A stretch of 64,000 nt of DNA from Bog-473 sp963782415 (GTDB lineage Bacteria; Actinomycetota; Acidimicrobiia; Acidimicrobiales; RAAP-2): positions 186,001 through 250,000 of the forward strand of contig CAWAJT010000009.1 of assembly GCA_963782415.1 (NCBI GenBank). The letters are read 5' to 3'. A program made the translations under genes and the position numbers. The notes under the pieces were generated by a model. The model saw nothing but the letters and a program-made list of their open reading frames with translations, searched no databases and was not told where the DNA came from. Shown piece after piece: positions 34,656 through 43,696 of this stretch (positions are counted from its first letter, which is position 1; every line of letters begins with the position of its first letter).

Positions 34656-36263
34656 ATGGGACGACGGATTCGTTGGCTCGGCGTCATCATGGTGGCCTGC
34701 TTCGGTCTGGTGATCGCCCAGCTGGTGAACATCCAGCTTGTGAAGGCGAAGGCGCTGCAGACGTCGCCGTACAACCCGAGGGTCGCGGTCCAACGGTTCA
34801 ACAACCCACGTGGTCAGATCCTGGCTGCCGACGGCACGGTGCTGGCCAAGTCGGTGCCGACGCCGGCTGCTGACAAGAAGGTCTACTCATACGACTACGT
34901 ACGCCAGTATCCCCAGGGCGCACTCTACAGCGGCATCACCGGCTACGACTCAGTCCTCACGGGAGCGGTCACGGACATCGAGAACGAGTACAACTCAGAC
35001 CTCGCCGCTCACCAGAGTCCACCCCAGACACTGAGTCAACTGTTGTTCCGGGAGCAGCGTCCGACCACGACCGACAACGTGACACTGACCGTCGAGCCGT
35101 CACTGCAACAGCAAGCATGGAACGCCCTCATTGCGACGCCGAACAACAACGACGGCGCGGTCGTCGTGCTCGACGTCAAGACCGGTGCCGTTCTCGCCAT
35201 GGTGTCCAAACCGAACTACGACCCCAACGTGTTGGTCGGCACGTCGCTCTCTGCCGACAACTTCGCTTACTACGGTTATACCCACAAGGACGGGGAGGGC
35301 TTCTACCCCCTCCGCCCCCTCGCCACCGGTGAGACCTTCTTCCCCGGCTCCACCATGAAGGTCGTCACGTCGACCGCGGCTTATAACCTGAAGCCCTCTC
35401 TGGCGGGTTTCACCTATCCAACTCAACCTTGTCAGAGCTTCTCTGACTCGAACAAGCTCCTCTGCAACGACGGGTCCAACCCCAGCAACTCGACACCGTG
35501 CGGCGGCACAATGACGGCCATGCTTCCGGCATCGTGTGACCCCGGGTACGGCGAGCTCGGGATCCAAGAGGGCGCGGGAACGTTACGCCAGCAGGCTGAG
35601 TTGTTCGGAATCAACTCGCTGCCGGGGATCGACCTTCCGAGTAATACGCAGCAGCCGGTCGGCGGCGTGGTGGCGTCGACACTGCAGACCCTGCCCGATC
35701 GATCACAGGCGCTGCAGGCCTACACGGCGATCGGCCAGGACACCGTGGCAGATACGGCACTCCAGAACGCGATGATCGCTGCCGGGATCGCCAACGGCGG
35801 CGAGGTCATGACCCCGCACCTGATGTCGTCCATTCATGACTCCCAAGGAGCACTGGTCGAGACGTACACTCCGAAGCCCATGGCCCGCTCGGCGTCGGTG
35901 CAGGCTGCACAGTCGGTCGCCGCCCTGATGGAGAGCGTGCCGATCAACGGGACGGCACAAGGCGTCGGCTTCCCGCCCTACCTCTGCGCCGCAGTCAAGA
36001 CGGGAACGGCCCAGACCGGCCTCGGGCTGAACCACGACTGGATGATCGGGTTTGCCCCGGCCAACGACCCCAAGATCGCCGTCGCTGTCGTCGTGCCGTA
36101 CCAGAACATCTCGTCCGACGGCGCGTCCATCGCCGGACCCATCGTGAAGAAGGTCATGCAGGCCGCTCTTCCGCCGGGCTCGGTGCAGCAGCCGTGCAAC
36201 GTCACGGCGCCGCCGCTCTCAGCCTACGGACCGCAGTCCCAGGCGCCAATCTTTGGCGGCTAA
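34656..36263 (+). CDS. Class B penicillin-binding protein (PbpA/PBP2-like transpeptidase)
   Basis: A 535-residue membrane-anchored D,D-transpeptidase. One N-terminal anchor (WLGVIMVACFGLVIAQLVNI), a PBP-dimer region with RGQILAADGTVLAKS, then the catalytic domain: SxxK serine in FPGSTMKVVTST (about residue 232), the second motif as SCD in PASCDPGYGELG in place of SxN, and KTG in AAVKTGTAQTGLG (about residue 447). In actinobacteria pbpA normally sits with rodA; here it is alone on a mobile segment. It may be a spare, beta-lactam-tolerant enzyme, but that is only inference. Confidence 0.9.
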   Translation: MGRRIRWLGVIMVACFGLVIAQLVNIQLVKAKALQTSPYNPRVAVQRFNNPRGQILAADGTVLAKSVPTPAADKKVYSYDYVRQYPQGALYSGITGYDSVLTGAVTDIENEYNSDLAAHQSPPQTLSQLLFREQRPTTTDNVTLTVEPSLQQQAWNALIATPNNNDGAVVVLDVKTGAVLAMVSKPNYDPNVLVGTSLSADNFAYYGYTHKDGEGFYPLRPLATGETFFPGSTMKVVTSTAAYNLKPSLAGFTYPTQPCQSFSDSNKLLCNDGSNPSNSTPCGGTMTAMLPASCDPGYGELGIQEGAGTLRQQAELFGINSLPGIDLPSNTQQPVGGVVASTLQTLPDRSQALQAYTAIGQDTVADTALQNAMIAAGIANGGEVMTPHLMSSIHDSQGALVETYTPKPMARSASVQAAQSVAALMESVPINGTAQGVGFPPYLCAAVKTGTAQTGLGLNHDWMIGFAPANDPKIAVAVVVPYQNISSDGASIAGPIVKKVMQAALPPGSVQQPCNVTAPPLSAYGPQSQAPIFGG

Positions 36264-36657
36264 GGCGGCCTCCGTCGCGTCACAGGCGTACGGGGAGACC
36301 CGGTGGCTCCCGCGCGCTGAATTGAGTTCGCCTGTGGGGTTCGTCCTGTATCTGGTGGGGATGCGTCGGTGGATCACGGTTGCTGGACTTGTACTCGTGG
36401 TGGCGGGACCGGCGGAGGGTCAACTCGGCGATGCTCAGTTCTCGAGCGGTGGCTCTTGTGAGGGTTGGTTCCTTGTCCGACTCCTCGAATCTCAGCTTCG
36501 TCACGTCAATGTTGGGCTGAACTCAAACTCGATTCAACCTGCCCCAATACATTGACCGGGCTGGAGTGCCACCCTGCGAATCCTCAAGCAGGCCCATTCG
36601 TGCCACCTCGTGAAAGCTCCGAATCGGCGCCGCTGTGCTGCGGCCGCCGCGAGACGC
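36264..36657. other. Intergenic stretch, no gene seen
   Basis: About 390 bp between convergent pbpA-like and cyclase pseudogene. Short frames exist on both strands, but none has a recognisable product or ribosome-binding site. Confidence 0.4.
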
Positions 36658-37740
36658 TCAGCCGGAGACTCCGTACAACTGCCACTCCTCCGGAACACCC
36701 TTTAGCGAGTGGATACCCCTGTCGGTGAAGCGCAAGCCCACGCCCGTGGTGAGGTCCTTGACGGTTCGGCTGGCGAGAACATCTCCGGCCCCGGCCAGAG
36801 CGGCGATCCGTGCGGCGATGTGCACTGCGATGCCCCGATATCATCCGTCACGGAGCTCAACCTTTCCCGTGTGAAGACCAGCCCGAATGGGCAGGTCGAT
36901 ACCCTCGGCCTCTTTACCGAAGTCCGAGGCAGAACGAGCCGCCCGAGCCGGACCGTCGAAGGTGGCAAGAACGCCGTCGCCCATGGTCTTAACCGCTCGA
37001 CCTGAATACCTCTCTGCGGTTCGCTTTGCCGTCAGATCATGGCGGTCGAGCAATCGGCGCCACTTCAGCGTCACCTAACCTCACGGCCACGTTGGTAGAG
37101 GAAACGATGTCCGTGAACACGACGGTGGCCAGCACGCGATCCGTGGCCTTGTCGTGTCGGGTCCCCGTCAAGAACTCCTCGATGCTCCGGTCCACGGCCC
37201 TGTATCCCCGAATGGGACGTGGTCGACGCCGTCGAGGGCAACGAACTTGGCACCCGGGATTTGCGAGGCGATGTGCTCACCTGCCGCTATTGGTACTACT
37301 AAGTCCCCCTGCCGATGAAGGACCAAGCTCGGTACCTGGATCGTCGGTAGGACAGGCCGTACGTCGAGTTCGCCGATCATGGTCAACAAAGATCGGAGAG
37401 AACCCGGACTGGCGGACATGCGTGTCAACGCCGACCACCACTCTTGGATCGCCGGAACCCCGGCCACGCTCGGGGCGTAGGTCTCGATGTCCAGCCCATC
37501 AGGAAAGTTGGCGACGGCTTCGTCAACGGAGTGCTTCCAGTCTTCCGCCGGTATTCCGGGCCACCCGGGTGCGACCCGTTGCTCGAGGGAACGTTCCGTA
37601 GAGGACCAGGTCCGTTGTGCGTTCAGGATAGGTGGCGGCGAACAAGGCGGCCATAGGACCACCCTCAGAAGAACCGTCGATGGCTGCGCGCTCAGTTCCA
37701 ACACGCCCATACCGCCGGAATCAGCCGCCACCCCATAGGC
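36658..37740 (-). pseudogene. Alpha/beta hydrolase - adenylate cyclase fusion, multiply frameshifted
   Basis: Pieces in three frames assemble into one known architecture. Hydrolase: nucleophile elbow GSSEGGPMAALFAATYPERT near 37650, LDVRPVLPTIQVPSLVLHRQ and IPGAKFVALDGVDHVPFGDT. Cyclase: TDRVLATVVFTDIVSSTNVA near 37120, RLLDRHDLTAKRTAERYSGR, VKTMGDGVLATFDGPARAAR and AGLHTGKVELRDG, then a tail FTDRGIHSLKGVPEEWQLYG ending at 36658. The N-terminus is also missing. At least three shifts, so it is truly decayed and not one sequencing error. Confidence 0.8.
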
Positions 37741-37818
37741 ATTTTGGCTAGTGCCGAATAGGCAATAGCCAAAGTTCGCAACTGACCGAGAGCGCTTCCA
37801 GTGCTATAGCGTTCAAAC

Positions 37819-38622
37819 ATGGTGGATCGATCCATGAGCGAAGCTGCTCTCAGCATCGAACGACGCGGCCGTGTGATGATCCTCGAGAACCGGGATCCAC
37901 CTCGGAATCGCATGACGTTCGAGTACATGGATGAGCTCGAACGCGCCGTTGGCGAGCTACGGGATGATCGAGACATTCGCGCGGTGATTATCACCGCCGC
38001 CGGCGAGGACAACTTCAGCGTCGGCATGGATCTCAAGGAGTTGATGTCAGGCGCACAGGCTCGCGGCGGATTCGAGGCCGTGCTTGACCAGCGACTACGT
38101 GTGCTGTCGGCAATTGAGAATCTCAATAGGCCGGTCATCACGACAATGTTTGGCTACTGCCTCGGTGGTGGGCTGGAGCTTCCGCTCGCTTGTCACTTCC
38201 GCCTTGCTGCGAGCGAAGGAGCGCGGATCGGACTTCCAGAACTGGACTTGGGGACAGTTCCTGCATGGGGTGGTACGGCGCGCTTGACGAGAACCGTCGG
38301 ACGGGCGCGTGCTCTGGACATGATCCTGCGAGCGAAGAAGATCGACGGACCGACCGCTTTGGCCATTGGTCTCGTACATGAGCTGCACCCCGTGGCGGAC
38401 CTCAAGGCCAGGGCCTTCGAACTTGCTGAGGAGTTGGCCGTGCAGCCACCGATCGCAGTCGCCGGGGTTCTCCGCGCGGTGGTTGGAGCAGAACACCTGC
38501 CGCTTGAGGATGCGATTCGGGTAGAGCGAGAAGCCGTCCGGCACTGTGGCAGTTCGGCTGATCAGATCGAAGGCATGACAGCCTTCCTCGAGAAGAGACG
38601 ACCGGACTTTCAAGGGAAGTGA
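37819..38622 (+). CDS. Enoyl-CoA hydratase/isomerase family protein
   Basis: A 267-residue crotonase-fold protein. Oxyanion-hole segments are FSVGMDLKELMSGAQARG and FGYCLGGGLELPLACHFRLA; a catalytic-type Glu is present in IGLPELDLGTVPAWGGTARL. Start ATG 37819, or ATG 37834 (MSEAALS). No acyl-CoA ligase or dehydrogenase lies alongside, so the substrate is open. Cytosolic. Confidence 0.88.
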   Translation: MVDRSMSEAALSIERRGRVMILENRDPPRNRMTFEYMDELERAVGELRDDRDIRAVIITAAGEDNFSVGMDLKELMSGAQARGGFEAVLDQRLRVLSAIENLNRPVITTMFGYCLGGGLELPLACHFRLAASEGARIGLPELDLGTVPAWGGTARLTRTVGRARALDMILRAKKIDGPTALAIGLVHELHPVADLKARAFELAEELAVQPPIAVAGVLRAVVGAEHLPLEDAIRVEREAVRHCGSSADQIEGMTAFLEKRRPDFQGK

Positions 38623-38894
38623 CCGCGGGGCCACTTGGATGCCCTGCCGCCGGGACGATGATCGGTCTCGTCGTCTTTTCCACTATCCCCGTGACTGAAT
38701 TCGGCTGTGAGCGTTTCTGCGTCAACGGGGCTTCGGGTGACGTTCTGCCCTGTGATTGACGGAGCGTTGTGCGCACGTTCCGCGAATGGCCAGGTGCGTG
38801 CGCCCTGGCTGGTAGCCAGATCCCGTCGGTCGTCATCGTGGCGCGGCGGGCCGAGTGGGACTACAACGTCGGGGGTGCGGTCCGGCGCGAATAC

Positions 38895-39312
38895 ATGGCG
38901 AATATCATGACGACGGCCGAGGAAAACAAGGATCTCGTCCGACGAGGCGATTCGACCGTGGGAGTCGGGTGACCCCGGGCCGTTCTTCGAGCTGATCGCA
39001 GACGATGTCCGCTGGACCGTGATCGGCACGACGGCGGCGTCGGGGGTGTTCAACTCGAAGCGGGCGCTCGTTGGACGAGGCGTTCGGACCCCTGCTCGAT
39101 CGGCTCGACGGCCCGCTCGTCACAACGTTTCGGGAAGTGGCGGGCGACGGTGACAGGGTCTTCCTCCGGTTCGAGAGCGAGGGCATGACGAAAGTGGTGA
39201 CATCAGCTACGGTCAGGTCTACTGTTGGGTGATGACGATGCGCGACGGGCGGATCGTCGAGATCATCGCTTACCTCGACACCGAGCTTCTCGCAAGAGTG
39301 TTCGCGTCCTGA
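38895..39312 (+). pseudogene. SnoaL/NTF2-like protein, frameshifted
   Basis: From ATG 38895 (MANIMTTAEENKDLVRRG) the frame stops after 25 residues. Other frames continue the fold: GDPGPFFELIADDVRWTVIG, LLDRLDGPLVTTFREVAGDG and SYGQVYCWVMTMRDGRIVEI, ending LDTELLARVFAS at 39312. The whole reads as one ~135-residue cone-shaped SnoaL-type protein with two or three frame changes. Function of the family is variable. Confidence 0.7.
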
Positions 39313-39336
39313 GCGATCCGATTCCTTGGTGGGTGC

Positions 39337-40755
39337 TCACGTGTTGGCCCGGTGGTGCCACCGCATCTCGAGACGGTGGTGCGTCGGCTCATGGCTCGCG
39401 ACCGCCCGCAACACCACGACGAGACCGACCAATGCGAGGGCGGCATCGACCAGGAAGGCTCGAGTGATGCCCTGCATGAGGTTGTCCGCCGACTCGACGA
39501 TCGCGGTGTTGACCCCGAGTCCGACCGCACCACCCGCGACCTGGCACATGTAAACGATCCCGCCCGCGAGGCTCGACTGCGAGGCATCGAGCGCGGTGAC
39601 GGCCAGAGTGGTCACCGAGGAGTAGAACAGACCGATGCCCACGCCTAGCACGATCATCCCCGGGATCGTCGATCCGTAGTTCGCGTCGTCGAGAAGGAGC
39701 GCGAGCAAGAGCATGCCCAAAGCCAGAGCGACCGCACCGCCACCGACGACCAGTCGGGCACCGAGCCGGTCGTACAGCGAACCGGCCGCGAATGACGTGG
39801 CCGCGAACACCACCATCAGCGGGAGCAGGCCAGCGCCCGACGTCAGTGGGCTGTACCCGAGAATCTTCTCGAAGAATTGCGGAAGGTACAGGAGCGCGGC
39901 GAAGAAGATCGCCGACATCAACAGCACCGAAAGACAACACCAAACGAACACCCGGTTGGCGAGCACTGCGCGCGGTACGAGCGCACGATCGCCGATCCGG
40001 CCCTCGGCCGGCAAGAAGAGTGCGAGCAGCAGGATCCCGAGACCAATGAGTCCGAGGATCAACGGATCAGCGAAACCATCGTTGGGTGCGAGGTCCAGCG
40101 CGACCAGGATCGCGACGATGGCCACGGAGAGGATCAGCACCCCGCCGTAGTCAATGCGCCGCTCAGTGACTGCGCCAGTGCTCTCCGGCACCGAGCGAGA
40201 GATGACGACAATGGCGATGGCGACGACCGGCAGGTTGATCAAGAAGATCCAACGCCAGTTCAATGCGTCGGTCAGCGCGCCGCCGAGTAACGGGCCGAAC
40301 GCATTGCCGAGCCCTGCCACCCCGATCAGCAGAGCGCCGGCGAGCGATGCGCGGTCGTCGGGCAGGACCCCGTACATCATTCCCAGCACGGACGGCCACA
40401 TGATGGCCCCACCGATCCCCATGAGCCCCCGGCAGGCGATCAGCGTGTAGACGTTGGGCGCCACCGCGCAGCCGAGCGAGAACGCGGCGAAGATGATCGC
40501 TCCGATCATGAAGAGCCGCTTGCGGCCATAGAGGTCGGCGAGGCGCCCACCGGTCACGATCATCACACCGAACACGAGCGCATACCCGTTGATCACCCAT
40601 TGCGCTCGTCCAAGCGTGGTGTCGAACGTCTTCTCGATCTCGGGGATCGCGACGCTCAGCGACGTGAAGTCGTTCGCAACAACGAACACGCCCAGCGCCA
40701 TCGCGCTCAGGGCTACCTTGGTGGACCGAGGGATGGAACTCCGCGCTTGAGGCAT
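39337..40755 (-). CDS. MFS drug:H+ antiporter (DHA2, EmrB/QacA type)
   Basis: A 472-residue transporter with 14 predicted hydrophobic segments. MFS signature GGRLADLYGRKRLFMIGAII between segments 2 and 3, the antiporter-type motif GNAFGPLLGGALTDALNWRW (motif C, G-x8-G-x3-GP-x2-GG), and the segment-1 NDFTSLSVAIPEIEKTF. Likely exports cationic or hydrophobic drugs; substrate not predictable. Downstream gap to the NTF2 pseudogene is short. Confidence 0.92.
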   Translation of the reverse strand: MPQARSSIPRSTKVALSAMALGVFVVANDFTSLSVAIPEIEKTFDTTLGRAQWVINGYALVFGVMIVTGGRLADLYGRKRLFMIGAIIFAAFSLGCAVAPNVYTLIACRGLMGIGGAIMWPSVLGMMYGVLPDDRASLAGALLIGVAGLGNAFGPLLGGALTDALNWRWIFLINLPVVAIAIVVISRSVPESTGAVTERRIDYGGVLILSVAIVAILVALDLAPNDGFADPLILGLIGLGILLLALFLPAEGRIGDRALVPRAVLANRVFVWCCLSVLLMSAIFFAALLYLPQFFEKILGYSPLTSGAGLLPLMVVFAATSFAAGSLYDRLGARLVVGGGAVALALGMLLLALLLDDANYGSTIPGMIVLGVGIGLFYSSVTTLAVTALDASQSSLAGGIVYMCQVAGGAVGLGVNTAIVESADNLMQGITRAFLVDAALALVGLVVVLRAVASHEPTHHRLEMRWHHRANT

Positions 40756-41145
40756 TGCTCATGTTCGCGCGGGCGAACATTCGGCGTCGACAGAGCCCAC
40801 TTGTCCGAAAGCACGTCGGATACCAGACGCGTCGACCTCCGACTCCGCACGTTCAATCGCCATCGAGAGCACGATGATTCCGAAAGCCGTCCGATTGCAA
40901 CCTAAAGGAGCTTGTCCACGCCCCGAGTGACTGATCAATGTCGTGTCTGTTGTCACTCCCGAGCCCCGAAGGAGAGTTGACAAGTGAGTAGGAGCTCACC
41001 GGAGATGCACCCCGGAGCTCAGCAGGCACGAGACCTTGGGACACATCCCGGGCACGACACCCGCGAAAGCATCGGATACCAGTAGATGTCAAGGGAGGTC
41101 AGGGGTCGCCGTGCCATCGGAGCCGCCGGTAGAGTCGACACAGTC
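40756..41145. other. Intergenic region upstream of the MFS gene
   Basis: Holds the MFS promoter. GAACATTCGG and GCGGGCGAACAT near 40775-40795 make a weak dyad that could be an operator. No gene is supported. Confidence 0.3.
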
Positions 41146-41261
41146 CCATTGACGCGGCGTAGTCCCGAACGGCCTGTGATTCTTCGAATCCCGCCACCTC
41201 CACACGCGGCTCGGATGCGAAGGTGCAGACCTGGAGGCAGTTGGAGGTGTGCCGACGCCTC
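41146..41261 (+). repeat. ssrA-end copy E with left-end inverted repeat
   Basis: Core TTCGAATCCCGCCACCTCCA at 41183-41202. Downstream GCGGCTCGGATGCG matches the GCGGTTCGGCTGCG seen after copy C, followed by TTGGAGGTG (41241-41249) and CGCCTC (41256-41261), the most diverged version of the left-end module. Upstream, ATTGACGCGG (41149-) is a weak match to the GTTGACGTG box. Confidence 0.75.
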
Positions 41262-41552
41262 TGTCGACGCGGCTGGACACGGCGGGACACGAGAGCGGTG
41301 TCTCGCAGTTGCACGTCCGAACCCGCCAATGCCGCTGCCAGATCCGAAGCGTCCATACACAAACGTAAACATCCTCATGAATGGGATGGTTCGGAGCGCC
41401 GACCATTTCACGAACCGAGGAAATCGAGATGGTTGTCGTCGGCGAACGAACCGCTCGTCGAGCTGATGTGAGACGATAGAACTCCTCCGATTTGTACGAC
41501 GGGTTCTCACGATGCAGGCCCTCTTCGGAGCCAGTGTGAACCCGGCAAGCCC

Positions 41553-42329
41553 TTAGGTCGCAGCGACCGAGGGGACGTTCTGGCCCACCAGCCAGCTCAA
41601 CGAGGCGAGCGCATCAGAGAGCGTCCAGTTCGGGGACCGTTGGTCGCGAAGGTTTTTCAGGCCCCCCTCGTCGAGCAGACCCGACAGTTTCTTGTCCAGC
41701 TGGCCGTGGAGGTTCGGTGGGTTCGAATCGCTGAATCGCTCATGCCCCGAACGGTCGATGAGGAAGTAGCCGTCGGTGTGGTTGACGTCATAGGTCAATG
41801 GCGTGCCCGTCCACCAGTCGAGCTTGGGCGGCTGTGCCTCGGGCACTTTCTGCACACTGATGCCGAAGAACTTCCAGAGGGTGTCAAGGTTGGCGGGGGT
41901 CCCGGTGGCCATCACCCACTCAGCGCCGAATTCCTGCGAATAGGCGGCGAGCCGGGCCGGGCTGTCGCGTCCGGGATCGATGGTGATCTCCATGAACACG
42001 ACCTCGCGCCCGAGGCCAGCATTTCGGATGTCTCGTTGGAGGGCGATGAATGCGCCTGTGATTAGCGGGCACTCGTCCTGGCACAAGGACAGGAACGGAG
42101 CCATCACGATGTACTTGCCCCGGTAGGCCGCGATGGACGTCGGCCTGCCCGAGGACGAGATCAACGGGATGTCTGGGATGGCCCGATCCTGGACGATTCC
42201 CTGAGATGCCGACGGTGGCGGCGGCGCACCGGAGCCACTGCAGGCGGACAACACGGTTGCACCGACGACCAGAAGGCCGAGCCCGATCAGTGTCCTGATA
42301 CGGCCGGGAAGGTTCCGCTCCCGCGTCAT
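41553..42329 (-). CDS. SCO1/SenC-family copper chaperone lipoprotein
   Basis: About 258 residues from ATG 42329; the longer frame to 42506 overlaps ctaG. Lipobox VLSAC. Thioredoxin fold with the copper-binding CxxxC in SLCQDECPLITG and the distal His in DVNHTDGYFLIDRSG. SCO1 proteins insert copper into subunit II of cytochrome c oxidase. The ATG overlaps the end of ctaG by 4 bp, so it is coupled to it. A C-terminal extension (NWTLSDALASLSWLVGQ) is unusual. Confidence 0.93.
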   Translation of the reverse strand: MTRERNLPGRIRTLIGLGLLVVGATVLSACSGSGAPPPPSASQGIVQDRAIPDIPLISSSGRPTSIAAYRGKYIVMAPFLSLCQDECPLITGAFIALQRDIRNAGLGREVVFMEITIDPGRDSPARLAAYSQEFGAEWVMATGTPANLDTLWKFFGISVQKVPEAQPPKLDWWTGTPLTYDVNHTDGYFLIDRSGHERFSDSNPPNLHGQLDKKLSGLLDEGGLKNLRDQRSPNWTLSDALASLSWLVGQNVPSVAAT

Positions 42330-43216
42330 GGCTGCACCACTGCCGCGTGCGCGTCGAGCTCGTGGTCGAGACGGGCTGCTCGACGCTCCTCCATGCGCAT
42401 CCAGCGCAGGGCCACGGGGATCATAGGCCAGAGCATCAACGTGTCCCCTCCGACCCACATGATGTCGCCGCCGATATGGAGATCGGTGACGAGAGATGGT
42501 CCCCACGTGCGGTGCATGGCCAGGTAGGCGGGAAAGATCTCGTGCGCCTCGCCGGCCAGCGAGAGCCCGGTGAAGGTGTCGATCGGGATCGCCAAGAACA
42601 GGTAGGCGAACTGCAGCGCGGGATGGAGGCGGTAGCAGTTGGGGTCGGTGCCGAAGATCTGGCGCCAGAACATGTAACCGACGAGCAAGAACAACAGGTG
42701 TTCGAGGTTGTGGATGTTCTCGTTCTCGAGAGTCAGGTTGTAGAAGCTGGTCAGGTGGCTGAGCGGGATGACGACGGCGTACGCGACGAAGGCCACCGCT
42801 GGGTGTCCGAGAAACTTGGCCACAGGTGAGCGCAGGGCCTCAGTGACGACGAGGTGCGACGTACCCGAGGTCGCCCGCCAGGCCAGCTGCAGAGGTGAGC
42901 CGACGGCGAAGAGCGGCGCCGCCACCATGATGAGCAACAGGTGCTGGACCATGTGGTCCCAGAACAGCTCGGAGTCGTAGACACCGACGAAGCTGAAGAC
43001 GGCGATGCCCGTGGCCAGGAGCGCCCCGGCCCAGGCCACCGTTCTCCCTACGGGCCAGCGGTGACGGGGATGCAGCACGTTGTTGCGCCTCACGCCCCAT
43101 ACGTAGAGGACCAGGGCGGCGGCGATGAGAACAACCGGCACGAAGTCGAACTCGCTTGAGGTGAACTGGGGTCCCTGGAGGGGCGGCAGCAGCTCGTCGA
43201 ACAGCGATCCGATCAC
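42326..43216 (-). CDS. ctaG: CtaG-type cytochrome c oxidase assembly protein (caa3_CtaG)
   Basis: A 296-residue protein with about seven hydrophobic segments. Family landmarks: WDHMVQHLLLIMVAAPLFAVG, NIHNLEHLLFLLVGYMFWRQ, AIPIDTFTGLSLAGEAHEIF and DLHIGGDIMWVGGDTLMLWP. His-rich sites suit copper handling. The caa3_CtaG family helps assemble haem-copper oxidases, consistent with coupled sco1. Divergent from blaI; the start is 10 bp from the operator. Confidence 0.94.
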   Translation of the reverse strand: MIGSLFDELLPPLQGPQFTSSEFDFVPVVLIAAALVLYVWGVRRNNVLHPRHRWPVGRTVAWAGALLATGIAVFSFVGVYDSELFWDHMVQHLLLIMVAAPLFAVGSPLQLAWRATSGTSHLVVTEALRSPVAKFLGHPAVAFVAYAVVIPLSHLTSFYNLTLENENIHNLEHLLFLLVGYMFWRQIFGTDPNCYRLHPALQFAYLFLAIPIDTFTGLSLAGEAHEIFPAYLAMHRTWGPSLVTDLHIGGDIMWVGGDTLMLWPMIPVALRWMRMEERRAARLDHELDAHAAVVQP

Positions 43217-43225
43217 GGGCCGAAG

Positions 43226-43270
43226 GTACTACTACTCCCTGTAGTAGTACAACTACGGGGCGTAGTAGTA
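43226..43270. promoter_or_regulatory. Tandem BlaI/MecI-type operators
   Basis: First dyad: arms GTACTACTAC (43226-43235) and GTAGTAGTAC (43241-43250), perfect over 10 bp with a 5-bp spacer. Second dyad: TACAACTAC (43248-43256) and GTAGTAGTA (43262-43270), one mismatch, same 5-bp spacer. They overlap by 3 bp, so centres are 21 bp apart, two helical turns. The TAC..GTA form fits the BlaI/MecI consensus. Confidence 0.85.
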
Positions 43271-43327
43271 GAAAAGGGGGATGCGGAAAGGAACTTGTCT
43301 GCGGTGGTCCAAGGAGGGCTCGTATTG

Positions 43328-43696
43328 ATGAGGGGGCTGGGCGACCTGGAACGGCGGGTTATGAACGCCCTCTGGGAAGCGGACGCCGCCCTGACGGGGA
43401 GGCAGGTCGCGGACCAGTTGCCGGACCGTGCGTACACGACCGTGCTTACCGTCCTCGAACGACTGCGCCACAAGGGTCTCGTCGTCCGCGTGGTGGAAGG
43501 CCGCCTCCACAAGTTCGGGGCAGCCGAGACCCGGGAGGCCTATCGGGCGGAACTCATGATGAACGCCCTCGATGACGCCGCTGACCGCAGTGCTGTCCTT
43601 ATCCGTTTCGCCGAATCCGTGAGTCCCGATGAGGTCACAGTACTGCGAGAGGCCCTCGAGGCTGTCGAAGCGAAACGGCGGAAGAAGTCGCGGTGA
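43328..43696 (+). CDS. blaI: BlaI/MecI/CopY-family repressor
   Basis: A 122-residue winged-helix repressor. ATG 43328 after AAGGAGG; a TTG at 43325 is possible. LGDLERRVMNALWEADAALT and DRAYTTVLTVLERLRHKGLV are the family HTH and wing. The dimer helix is at the C-terminus. Coupled to an M56 peptidase, the usual BlaR1/MecR1 partner, and faces ctaG-sco1 across two strong operators. It probably controls both directions. Confidence 0.94.
   Translation: MRGLGDLERRVMNALWEADAALTGRQVADQLPDRAYTTVLTVLERLRHKGLVVRVVEGRLHKFGAAETREAYRAELMMNALDDAADRSAVLIRFAESVSPDEVTVLREALEAVEAKRRKKSR

Larger units (their letters stand above)
34048..41202 (+). mobile_element. Island segment V (copy D to copy E)
   Basis: A 7.2-kb segment with a penicillin-binding protein, a hydrolase-cyclase pseudogene, an enoyl-CoA hydratase, an NTF2-like pseudogene and an MFS drug pump. 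Mixed cargo; may be two fused elements. Confidence 0.5.

Noticed and set aside
41700..41735. GGTTCGAATCGC inside sco1 as another ssrA-end copy
   Set aside because: Match ends after the T-loop and lies in an intact coding sequence; chance similarity.
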